A stretch of 64,000 nt of DNA from Toxoplasma gondii ME49. Taxonomy: Eukaryota > Apicomplexa > Conoidasida > Eucoccidiorida > Sarcocystidae. The translations under genes were made by a program, and so were the position numbers. Every line of letters starts with the position of its first letter. Position 1 is the stretch's first letter. The DNA lies in assembly GCF_000006565.2 (NCBI RefSeq), contig NC_031478.1, positions 3,615,127-3,679,126 of the forward strand. The letters are read 5' to 3'. A model generated the notes under the pieces. The model was given only the letters and a program-made list of their open reading frames with translations, was not told where the DNA came from and made no database searches. Below are positions 23,068-35,200 of this stretch, one piece after another.

Positions 23068-26000
23068 CTAGGAGAAGTTCTTCGCGAGTGCAAATCGCTT
23101 CTTGCAGATGGCCTGTAACACAGCAAGCCACCAGGAACAAACAGAACAAACAGCACCTGTCCAAACGTATCGCGAGCACACACAAACTCCGAATCCAAGA
23201 AAAGAACCCCAGTCATGCAAATGTGCACGTTCCTCTCCATACCGGCTGTCCTGTCCGTTCTCCCGCAACAGAGAACATTGTCCGGATATCCTTGTCTCTC
23301 GATGAATCCCGTACCGGTCGCTCTCGATGTTGTGCGTGTGAACAACGGGAAAGTCAACAAAAAGTCTCTCAAGTTGTTGGGGAACGTCGGCGAGGCCATG
23401 CGTTCCACCCCAAAGTGTTGTACGAAACCATTTCGGTGTACTGATGCCGCAGAAATGGGGGTATTTGCCGGATCGGCTCCTTACCTTGAGAGCGTCCGCT
23501 GCAGGTTTCGCCGACGCGTGCCTGGAGAGAGTTTCAAGAAGTTTCTCGCATTCGCGGAGTGTGGGCATGTCCGCCTGAAGCCTGAGAACGTCTTCACTCA
23601 CTCCCGCAGGGAAAGGCTGGAAGGCGAGGAACGGGAGATCTGGCGTAATCGGCTGTTGGGTGAATGCCAGCGCCTCAACAGCTGCATCACAGGAAACAGC
23701 ATTCATCGTCACAAGTGACTTTCCAGTGGTTTCTCACGTCTCTCTTTCCCAGCTAGACAATCCATTTACGGCTGCGGGGCTCCGCGTTGCATGATTGTGA
23801 GCACCTCCATACACTAATGAGCACAACGTGGTCAAACCGCTGTTTACTTTTTTTTCGCAAGAGACAACCCCTCTTTTACCGGAATCTACAATCACTGATG
23901 CCGCGGACTCTGCGTCTCTCCTCTCACTCGCGTACAGGTAAATGTATGCATATGTAGGTGTATGCAGTTGCATGCACGCAGGTAGAACAAAATGGTTAAC
24001 GAGCCTGCGGTAGTTTTACGGAAGGTCTCTAAACCCGCCTTGACTGTCACTGCGCTGGCAAACACTGTTTTCCACGGGACCTCTCCGAGACGGTTAACAG
24101 ACTTTCGAATCCCTGTTGTCGGAGCGGCGACATGGTCGTTTGTTTGACAAGAAGGAAGAATACGAAACTAAATACCGAAGCCATCGCCCGTCGCTGTCAG
24201 AGGAATGGCGAAGTTCAAACACAGAAACAATCCTGGCATCTGCGAAGCCGCCGGAGAGGCCTAAGAGTTCACATAGAATCCAGAGGCACTCACCTGCCCG
24301 TCGAATGCGGAAATTCCACGGATTCTGTCCGCATGCGTCCAGGACGGATTGCCAGTACGATTCGCCTGCTGCTCGTAGCGCGGTTGTGTTCTCGAGTTGA
24401 GAGCCGAAAATCTCTCCAAGTGCTTCTTTCGCCATTTCCACGTACGGCATGTCCTCCAAGGTCGCTGAAAGGTTCACATGATCAGCGACGGAGACTCGAC
24501 ATGGAAACGCTGTTCGGGATCGTTTGCTATTCAAACGTTCTGTCCTGTTCTTGCATACGTGGAAGCTTGTCTCAAAGCTCACCCCCACCTGTACGACGGC
24601 ACGGATCATCTCAGCACCGGAAGAGGTGTCTTTCCTCGTTAATACCGACGGTAAAACTGACTCACGCGGCTGGGAAATAACTAGTACAGAATTCCCTCAG
24701 TGTCGTGGGACACTGAAACGGAACGCTCTCAGCGGTCCCCACCAACTTCTCCGCATGCGTGGTTGGCTGCTTTTACCGCACCACTCGACTCAGAGACGAC
24801 AACGGGGCTTCGAACCGGATGCGGAAGGAAGGTTCCGCAACGGAGTGAGAATTTCGTGCGGCTCACAGAAAAGCATTCGGCGGTCTCAACAGTACAGCGC
24901 AGACCTGCTCGCTCACCTGTCCTGCAGAAGTGGAGGAGAAGTGGAACGAGACGAGGCGTCAGTTTGTCCTTCCCAGCCAATCTCCACAGTCGGAGGATCG
25001 GCAGGAGCATTGCCAGCGACTTCGCTGCACAGAAAGAGCGCAAACCATGCCACAATCTTACTATCCGAGAAAACACGCAACGCCCAGGCCCTCGTTTGTG
25101 TTCCTGTTGCCTCTGTTGATGTTTGTTGAACTTCCAGGTTCTGCGGATACTGTCTGCAACTTGTCGAAAGGAGATGACACTCCAGTGCCGACAGCCTAGC
25201 AGCAGCCACCTCTATTGCTCTGGCTTGGCCAGGAATGCCACAGAAAAGGCAGAAGGTGTTCACTCGGAAAAAACAGAAAACCTTTCTGTTTCATCTCCAC
25301 CCGTTTCCTGTCGGCAGCCTTCGGAGGTTCGGCCCACTCTCTCTAAAGATGCTCACCGGAGTCCTCCCCCTGGCGCCAATCCCTAGTCTCTGCGTTTTCC
25401 TTATTTCTTTGCGTCTTTTCTTCCCTTCCTTCTAACGCACTGTCCAACCCACATGTAGATTCATGCATATACACACACTTAAATACAGGCATACGCATGC
25501 ATTTGGATAGGCTTCCACTTGTAAATCTGCACGTGCCTCCCCTTCATCGTGTTCTGCCTCTGCTGTATGTGCCGTCTCGCCTCTCTCTAACTGCGTTTTT
25601 TCGGATTGGGGTGATGCAAGAGACATCTCCAAACCGATTTGTTTTCTCCACCCCCTTGGATTTCCTTTCCCCTCTATGCGGGCACTCGTACCCTTCCGGA
25701 CAGCAACGTGGTAGTGAAGGACATGTGTGTGTTCGTCGGATGCCGAGGATTCGAGCAGCTGCTCTACGACCTTGCTGGCGGCTTCCAGGGGGACGTTTTC
25801 AAGGATTTTTGCGCCCGAGGAGTCATCCTTGTTGCCCGCTTCCGTCGCAGGCCCGTTCTGTGCAGTTTGCCGATTCTTCTTCTTCTTTGCCTCCGCCTTC
25901 TGGTCGGCTGCATGCGCCTCCGCCGCCCGTGCCCGGACCGCAGCCAAGTCGAGCTCGCCGTCATGCAGCGCCAGGAAAGTGCGGACGTATCGGCGCGCGG

Positions 26001-29000
26001 CCCGACGGAAAAAGCTGAGCGAAGCGAATCAGGAACAGAAAGAAAAACTACGAAGAACTAACCAAATTCCCGATACAGTCTCGGCACCAAGAACACGACG
26101 GTCAGAGCTAGACCTCCGGCCAGCCAGACAGTCCAGTTCTTCTCACCCGTTTGCTCAAGGACAACGGGGACTAGGAGGGCGAGAGGAGGATGATGTGCTC
26201 TTCTCTCCTCATCCGACGGCTTCTGGTGAACTGTTGGGAACTTACTAAGGACGAGTTTTCATCACTGCTGATGCTCCACGCACATGTTGACGACATTACG
26301 AGGACAAACCGCCGGTGTCGACTGACGAGAAGCCCATCTGGAAGAAGCTTGAGAGCCAAGAAGCGATCTAACCTTGCATGCGGTTCCCGCTCCGTTTCGA
26401 TCCTTGCGACCTCACGCGGAGTCTCACTTAAATGCTTGGCACTTACAGATGAGATGTGAGCTTGTTCTGCATCCTCAGAAACGAGATGTAGGCTCGGTAG
26501 GCGAACTTCCGGAGGCAGTAGGGGTGGAAGTCGAACTGATCCTCGCGGATGTCCCGGAAATGCTTCAAAACCGCATTGAACTCGTACAGCGCCGGCCCAA
26601 CAGCATTATTCCTCAGGTGACACTTGCCTGTCTTCTGCTCGAACCACATGCACTGCATGCTGTGCAAGCCGTCCGCGTCGGACTGGCGGCTGAAGAGCTT
26701 CGCCACCGCTTCGGCCTCTTCCGCTCGACCCTCGCGGAGCAGGTAGCAGCACGCCTTGGTATTGAGGAACCTGGAAAAAACGCATGCAGTCCGAGGGAAT
26801 TGCAGAAGAAATGCATACGAAAACATGTCGACGCAAAACGCACTTGCTTACGGTGGAGCTACAGATCACGTACCCTACGTCCACTTCGAGCAAGTCTCAG
26901 AAACGCCCTGAACGCTCTCTGTTTTTCGACTACGAGGTTGAAACTGCGAAGCTAACACGAGGCATTAAAACCGGGCGGCTCCGAGGCGATGCCCAAAAAC
27001 CAGCGGTGTCCGCCAGCGACTCGTAATCACTTGGAGAGAAAAGAGTCTGGTTCGAAGCGAACTCCCTCCATATAAGCATATATGGAAACCAGGAGAGATA
27101 CAGCATTCACCTCGTAACGCGCAAGACGAGGCGACAGACTCTACACGTCACTTTTATGTGGTGAATCTGTTCGGCAAAAAAACAAGCCAATGAACCGGCG
27201 AGGAGCGCCGCGGAAGTGTTGGAAGCACGAAGCGAATCCTTTTCGTGAGTCAGTTGTCTAACAGCGATCCGTACACCGAAAAGAAAAAGTTCCCGAAACA
27301 TCAGACAGAACGTGAAGTCGAACCTGTCAGCCAAGTCGAGACTTCTCGCCATCTCGTGCCACTCGCACGCTTCTTTGTAGGCACCGGCGTGCTTGTAGAT
27401 GCGGCCCTTGACCAGATACAAGTCCACCAAAGTGGGTGTGTGTTTGATAGTCTGGAGGCAGAAGCACACTCACAGGAGGGACGCCTTTTACTGGGAAGGA
27501 GCAGTCAGTTTCGCCTGCTTCGCTCCTCGTCGGATATCACTTCTACCACACGGAGTGATTTTCGTTCCGACAGATGAGCCCGCGTCACCGCAACGGAGTG
27601 TTTCGATGCCTTCGGTTTCGGGAATTCAAAACGTGTAAGAAAGCCAACGACCAGAACTCTTCAGCCCAAGCCACGCTGGGCCGCAGTCTGCTTCGCGTCG
27701 CAGGTGTGCCTCTTACTAGACGCGAAAGGCATTCTGCAACCAGTTAGAAAAAAAGGTAACGCTCCGTGGCATGCCCCTGTGCCAGGAAAAAAACTTCCTT
27801 CCTGAGTCGAGACACAGAGCATTTGTTCGTTCCTATCTTGATCTGGCCCCTCGAACGAGCCTGCCACCGAAACCCAACAACAAATCTAGAAGGCAAGAAC
27901 CGTTGGGTGATGTGTGATGGCCACGATAAACTCTTTTAAGATCTAGCCGAGCTCTGGATAACACAAAAAGCAAGTTGTGCGAACGCACCCGGGAACCACC
28001 ATCAATGTTCCATTGAAAACCGGGACGACACGCGTCGGTCGGTCCACGGTTTCGCTGTCTCCGTACCTTGTTGATAACGGCTAGAGCCTTCTCGGTCTTG
28101 CCCAGGAAGTCGTAGTGTTGCGCCAGGAGCATGGAGGCGTACAGGAGGCACATGGGCATCTCTCCCTCGCGTTCTTTACTCTTCGAACCGGGGGTTTCGA
28201 GGAACGACTCGACCGCGTTGGCGGCTCCGTCCTCCCGCTTCTCCCACCGCGAAGAGTAGACACCGTTCTCGACCAAAGACCCGCCGACAGGCCCGAATGT
28301 CGACACGTCCTGTTCCAAGTGGTAGACGTAGGACTCGAGCAGAGCAGTAATCAAGGGAATGCGATCTGGAGTGTACAGACGACGGAGCAAGGAAAACAGG
28401 GAGACGACACCCTTGCGGAGGGCAGGCCGAAGGAACGCGTCCAGACGGGACTGGAAGCGATCTCCGGTAAGAAACGATAGAACTAAGAACGACGGCAACG
28501 AGCACACTTTCCCGTACTCTGATTTGAGGCCTGCGGGAAGACAGACACATCAGAAAAACGATCAGGCACGTGGACACACCCAGGTTCTACAAAACACGAC
28601 CCGATGTTTTGGATGAAACTGTAGACGCAGTCAAGCGAAACCCTCTGTCACCGAAAATAAAAACGAACAAACTTTACCGTTCGCATTTAAAAGCACAACA
28701 CAAGTCTCATAGCACAGCGTGCCCTCAGATTTCATGCGCTCTTTCTTCTGCAGACGGAGTCAATGAAACGAAAGGTGTTCGTCCACCGTTGTCACCTCAA
28801 AGCCAGCGGAGACACGGGAAGAAACCGACGTACTAGCCGATGAAAAAAGCCATATGTGCCGCGTTTCCTACGCAGATCGCCCTATCAGTTGACGTGAACC
28901 TAACGGGAAAATCGTGTATGGCGAATTGCAGAAACTCCCTTCGCGTCTTGTCCACGTATGTGGAACGCAAGATACTCAACAGCCTTCGTAATAACACCAC

Positions 29001-31519
29001 CAGAGTCTAAGGGGAATGGATGTCGCGCCGCTCCACCAAAAACTCTCCGTGTCTACGAGTTACACACAAGCTGGTGTTTTTTCAGCCGAACAAAATTCAC
29101 GATGAAGCCCGGCCTCGGACCTGGACACGAGTGGAGTCCGCCGAGGATCTGGGAATGCGCGTTCGGTTGCGAGAAACAGAAATTGGACGGAGGTATAAAG
29201 TACCAATGACCAGAGAGTGAAGACCCACAATCAAAGAAGCTGATAAGCCGATCCTGTTCGGCATCTGTCGGAATGCGCGTGACTACGAAGAGCGGCGATG
29301 GTGTGCTGTTTCGCTTCCGTTTCCATCCGGTAAAAGGAATTACATTCTTGTCGAGGTGGGCGAGACGTCTGAGAGCTTTACGGGTTTCTGCAGAAGGTAA
29401 CCACCCTGCTCGGCCTTCTCCTGTCGACGCCAGGCATCCTGGCAACAACTCAACGCAAACGCCTTGCTCATTCAACCCGCCATTGGCCCTGGGAGACAAT
29501 CGAAGGAGCAGCAAAGGAAAGATGGGGAACTGAGTGTATAGACAGCCGTCCCACGACCGAGAACAGCATGTGTGCGTTGGATCGGCAAACCAGGCGAAAG
29601 TATTTCCACGACTTCAGCCTCAGACGACTGCGAGTTAAGCAGTTTGCAACAAACGGAGAATTCGAAACTTACGAATCAGAGATCGGGAGCTTGCACAATC
29701 GGGACAGCTGTGGATCTTCACTGCATGCAAGCAGGCAAAGGGCGTAGATGTCGTTGTCCTGGTTGCGCTTGAACAAGGCGGAATAGACTTTTCGAGCTTC
29801 TTCGCGGTGACCGCAGTGCAAGGCGAGACGCCCCTGCATCTCCAGCATCGACATCTTGTCCGTGATTTTTCTGAAGCCAAAACGCATTCAGGCGACACCT
29901 AAACGCTCTTTGAGCCTTGCCGCGTCACCGCTCCCACAGCCAGCTGAACGGATGAGGTCTCAGGCCGAGAGCGACATATGTTCTGCGGGAAAAGCTTACT
30001 CTTCTCGCTCCTTTAAATATTTCATGCAGTCCTCAAACCGTCCAGCTTGCTCCAGGATTGAAGCACTGTACAGAATGATCTCGCTTTTGTCAAACGAATC
30101 CATGTCCCTGGCATCTTCAAACTGTTTTTCAACTTCCGACAGCAGGTCGTGCGCCACGTCGAGGGAGCCGCACTGCAGGGATTTCCAGCAAGTACACACA
30201 GACTATAGCTTCCGTTGTTCCGTCTCAAAGTGATCATGGGTCTCAAGTCATGCTGGCAGTCAAAATGTGAGAAGGCTGCAGCTGTGATGAAGAAAAGCCG
30301 CAGTCTCTCACTTAGCATGGCGCACATGTGGCGTAACATGCAGGCTAGAACAGCAGAGTCTGTATGCTGAACTGTTGGGCGCGTGTAGCAGAAGGGAACG
30401 CGAACTTACCAGGTGGTTTGCAAGAGCAAACGCCGTCCACTCCCTAATGAACTGTGAACGGGTGGCCAGAATTTGCCTCCGAGTCTCTCGGAAACCCTCC
30501 AGGTTTCTTTCATGGATCTGAAGATTGCTCAGATCTCTCAAAATCTGAAAGTTCCCAGGGCTCAACCGGACCGCTTGAGTAAAACATTTGGCAGCCTCAA
30601 AGTAGTCCCTGGAGGAGACGCATCACAGCAGATCGTGTGCTTTTTTGCACTGGAACACTGCAGGTTACACTCGTCATGCATGCGTGTTCGCTGAATGGAT
30701 GCACCTTCGCTGAAACCACAACCTTCTGTGATTTTTGACCCCAACCACACACTCATCCACAAGCTTGTCTGTCTCTTCGGATATCACAGAGATGGTCAAA
30801 ATAGGTGGTGCATATCTGCAACAATCGCCTCAGATGCTCCCTCCCACCTTAACCAAGCCTCAGCGACGGCGACGCAGCGCCCCTCACCCCCCCTGCTGTG
30901 GTTTACGCCCTCCCATGATTGTGAAGAGCTTAAATGTTTCTCGGACTCACTTGTCTGCACGATATATCAGTCCCAAGACATGCCAGCACACGTAGTTTTT
31001 CAAGTCGCATCTTAAGCCTCGCTTGGCAAGCTCGTACGCCTCTTGCTTGTTCTCCGGTTTCATATTTGACAGGACCAAACCTTTCATGGACAACGTCTCT
31101 CCATGATCAGGGCACTTTTTCAGAATCAAGTCCGCCTGTTTGATGGCCTTCTTGAAATGCTTGTGCTCATACAGATACTGCGAAGAAAGGCAAGCACGGG
31201 TCACATTCAGACTGGTAGGTTGGCTCCACATCCGTTCGTCCAGAAATGCTGAACACCACACCTCACCTCGCCCTCAGGAGTGACCCGGTTTGCCTCTTGG
31301 AATTTCGTTAACATGATCGCAGCTCAGCAACATCGACCCGAACGACATATCACGGGGGAATCCACACTGCATGTGTGGCCGCGGAAGAAAAGGATGCGAA
31401 ACGCACAACCACCAAGCAAACCTCAGACCAGATTGTCTTACCACCAGGTTTTTGAAAAGTGATTGTTCTTTGCTGGGCAGGGCATTCGTGCCCGAACTTC
31501 CTGGGCGTGCCTTCGACAT
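23068..31519 (-). CDS. NAA15: NAA15, auxiliary TPR subunit of the NatA N-terminal acetyltransferase
   Basis: Fourteen exons: 31519-31442, 31177-30951, 30608-30410, 30172-30000, 29870-29673, 29368-29229, 28530-28067, 27451-27324, 26770-26447, 26014-25692, 25024-24917, 24464-24294, 23681-23485, 23112-23068 (TAG). They sum to 925 codons, 924 residues, all phases consistent; animal and yeast orthologues have about 850-870. NAA15 binds the catalytic subunit NAA10 and the ribosome, and NatA acetylates Ser, Ala, Thr, Gly, Val and Cys N-termini after Met removal. Diagnostic stretches follow family order: [10 protein letters not shown] and [14 protein letters not shown] (N-terminal TPRs), [55 protein letters not shown] and DDQFDFH-like [19 protein letters not shown], then a Lys-rich linker and the C-terminal helical region. 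The weakest parts are the last small exon and the exon at 29368-29229. No NAA10 gene lies in this window. Confidence 0.95.
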
Positions 31520-31525
31520 CGTTGC

Positions 31526-31547
31526 TGCATGCCTTTAATGCATGTAA
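31526..31547. promoter_or_regulatory. TGCATGC palindrome just upstream of the NAA15 start
   Basis: TGCATGC at 31526-31532 lies 7 bases upstream of the start codon, and a related TGCATG lies a few bases further. GCATGC motifs are known enriched elements in Toxoplasma promoters, including ribosomal protein genes. At this distance it may simply lie in the 5' UTR, so regulation is not shown. Confidence 0.3.
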
Positions 31548-32289
31548 ACGATTGCCGTGTCTGACTGGCAGTCTCCTTTGACTCGCAATGGTTCACCTCC
31601 ACATACGCAGGCACGGGAAATCAGTGCGACTTGCTGCAACCCTCCTTTTCAGGCCATGCAGCGCCAGATTCGCTGAGTTTGCGTTGGCTACCCAAGGAGC
31701 TTTTGAGGCCGCGTTCAGGGTCACGGCGATGGAAAGGCTCGGGGCCGCCAGTCCTTCAGATATATTTTTTCACATGGTATGGACTACACATGGGGCACAC
31801 GCCGCATTTCTTTGCTCGTGGTGCGAGAGAAATTGTGAGGGACAACTGAGGCACGATTCCAATAAACTGAGTTCCTTGCGCGAGGTCGGAGAAGCGTGAA
31901 CGGATGTGAAAAATATCCACGTAATGTGACTGCATGTACTCTGTCCCCGGGGCGGGCAGCAGGTGCACTTCCACTGATTGACGGCAGCCGCCGTGAGGAC
32001 GACCACGAAGAACCGTGTAATTATGACTGAGAAAAGTGAATTCTTTCGCAATATCCTGGAAAGTTCAAGGGACAAATCAAAGAAAAACGTTCTGCCCAAG
32101 CCCCACTGTGGGATACAGACATGCTGCACTCGTACCTTCCTTAGCACACCGTGCCACTCTCGGTTCCCAACACTACCTATTTCGATGTGCATATAGCGGT
32201 GCATGCAGTGCCTTATCAGTCCGTCATTTTACATCAACGCCACCAACTAACCCATTATCTGGTCGGGTTCTCTTAAGTTATTGATGTCT

Positions 32290-35200
32290 TCACAGTTCCA
32301 GGTTTTCCCGTGGGACGAAGTGTTTCGCACACTGAAATTTACACTCCTCTTGTTCTCGCTCAGTTGCGTCCTGGAGATCAGCGCCAATCTGATCGAGACT
32401 TCCAGCAGGAGACCAGCTTATGCAGCACAACTCGCACGCTTCTTTCTGACAGGCCATGTTTCCCTGATGAGTTACATGGTTTGTAAAAGCTATAGTACAG
32501 CCTTCCTGCAGCCGCACTGACCTTTTTGCAATGAGCAGCAGCGTCATCAAGCTCCTTAAGGCAAGTACTAAGCCTCGTTATCATCCCGCTTGCAAGAAGC
32601 GAAGCCAGCGGATCGTTTCGGCGGCATTTCTTTTCGCATTGTGCCCACTCAGATCTTGGGAGCAAGCTAGTGTTGTAGTTGCAGCACTCCGAGCAAAAGT
32701 CTTGCGCGCAGGCAATTTGGCGAAATGAGGGTTCCTTTACGAACATCCGCTGGCACTCATCCCGCCGGTGGAGAATATGTACGTTTGTCAGGCACGGTTG
32801 CCTGACATGTGTAATTTGTCCCTTTAGAGTGCGCTAGTGTTGGTTAAATGTCAGCTGTACTCACCATGCCTTCGTCGCAGAAATAACCGTGAAAATGCTC
32901 TCTGTAGGAGCAATCGACTCCATCTTGTACGGCGAGAGTTGTATGGAATCGAAGGCGACCCCCCCACAGTTGTAGGCGGAAAAGCCGACCATCCCGTCTC
33001 GTGTCTGGCCGCCGAATAAGTCATCAGCTGAGAGGTTTTTAACACCGCCTCCAGGGCCTTCAAGCCGCACGGACACCGTCGACCCCTCAAAGTTTATCTC
33101 CATTCGGTGCCACTCGTTCAAACTCATCGACACCGGTGTGCGGGCAACTGTTTTCGGGTGTCCGTTAGAAATGGCTCTGATCCTTAGCCTGGAATAGGGC
33201 TGAGATCACAACGGTCGTGCTTAAAAAGGAAGAAAGAACTCACTCATATGGTGCCAGCTCAGCAACTTGGTATTCCTGCGGGGAGGTGAAACGGAAGATG
33301 CCTCCGACTATGCCTCCTGTGCACTGGGGGAAGAATTCGAACACGAAGTAACCGTTCTTGCCTACAGACAAAAACACTCATCACTATCCTCGCCCTTCGT
33401 CGGCGGACGGTTTGCTTACATGTTCTGTTTCCCTTGATAACTGCACTTGTTCCTATTTCGGAAGGGCCCCTGACAGCATTAACCTGGGCCAAGACCTTGT
33501 TTCTGCCACCAACGTTGGCCTAAAGAGATGGAAACGTTTCCTTTAGCCCTTAAAACTGGCGCGTGTGTCTTGAGCTACCTTGTAAACCCACGAGCCTTCG
33601 GCTCCAGCGGCGTCGGAGGCATCAATTTTACGGTAGATTGAATTGGGGTTCCCGTAGAAGGTCTCGGCAAACGTTGAACACCTTGGTGGTGCTGGCGCAA
33701 TTGCCTTTGAAGGAGTTGTGCAGTCTTTGGCATCGATATTCAGTCCTTCAAAGAAAACACCCGCCTCCATCCCGGACGAAAAGAAACCCACAGAACCAAC
33801 CATAAAACGCTCGTCGAGAACGCTGTCAGTGAATCAGTTGACACCACAGGCAGGCCGATGGATGTGACACCTCTTACCTAAACACCTCGATTACCGCTGA
33901 TCCTTCTTCTCCGATACAAACGCGGATGACGCCCTTGTTCGTTTCGATTCGCACATTAAACCATTTTCCCTGGATGTATCCGCCGTCTTTACGTTCAGCG
34001 ACGATGGTGGGCTGCCCATCTTCAATACGGAGCAGTCGTTTCACTGCCTGTTTCTGATTCATCCACAGCAGGTACATGTTGTTGAAATCCCTGATTTTGA
34101 AGGCGATCCCCACGCTACCGGATCCCACTGCCTGAACGGCGCAGTGATATGGCGTGTGTCAGTTTTTCTCGTTTGGAGTAACTTACATAGAAGGAAACTT
34201 GGATTTCTGCGTCATAAAAACGGCGACCACGCAGCATCGCATACGTCCCTTCTGTCTCTGAGGTGCCGACGATGTTTCTGGACTGTCCGATGGATGCTCT
34301 TCTCCCCTGGATCGGCGCGGAGGCGTAACCCCAATTGCTCGGTCCATGTTTTGCCCGCATGCTGTCGAAAGTCTCAAAGTAATCCTTGAATGCCATCGAC
34401 TGAGGATAAAGCTTGAAAGACTCAAATCCCGTTTGTTCCAAATGTCGTTGCTCCGCGATCCGTAACTTCTGGTTGAGCTGATCCAGCGTTTGGAACATGT
34501 TGCCAGCTTCTGCAAGCCAACGAGCAGCAAGACTCTCCGTGCCAACAAAACTGCTCAAATAAGAGTTTTCAAACTTGAATAACCAGTGTTCGCCATTGCC
34601 TTACATTTCGAGCACCTGAGCGCTCTGCGCATGATGGAGCTTTTCTGCGGGTTTCAGCTGTTTTCGTGAGGCTCCAACAACAATTCCAGCCTCCTCCTTC
34701 GCCTCTGCGAAGATTTCGGGATCCACATTATGCATTAGATCTGCAAAGTTGTGACACTAAAGCCGGTTGTTCGACGAGTGTGATATCTCTGAATTACCGA
34801 TCATATGAATCGTCTGTTGTAGTGCTTCTTGAATGTCTGCGTCGAGAGTCATGTCTGCATTAAACTGCATAGTTGAGCCACCGGCTTCTGTTGCGGTTTC
34901 CAAGAATGAAGTAGCAGCGTGGTGCGGCGGTTCTTCTTCATGCGCAACAACAGGGCAGTCCTATGGAAAGGATAGTTGTTGATGGGCAGCATATAAAATC
35001 GAACCTGGCGGTGTAGCCTACCTTGAAGATGGTACTAAGACGAATACTTCCTAGTGCCCTTGAATCCGGCGATATTTCGAGGGCAGATGACACGATTCCG
35101 TTCTGGACCGAGCCCTCGTATGACGCGCGGGGAGATTCAATGGAGACGTTCACAACTCCTCCAGTCTTGATAAGGCCAGCGTGAATGGCCGCCCGGCAAA

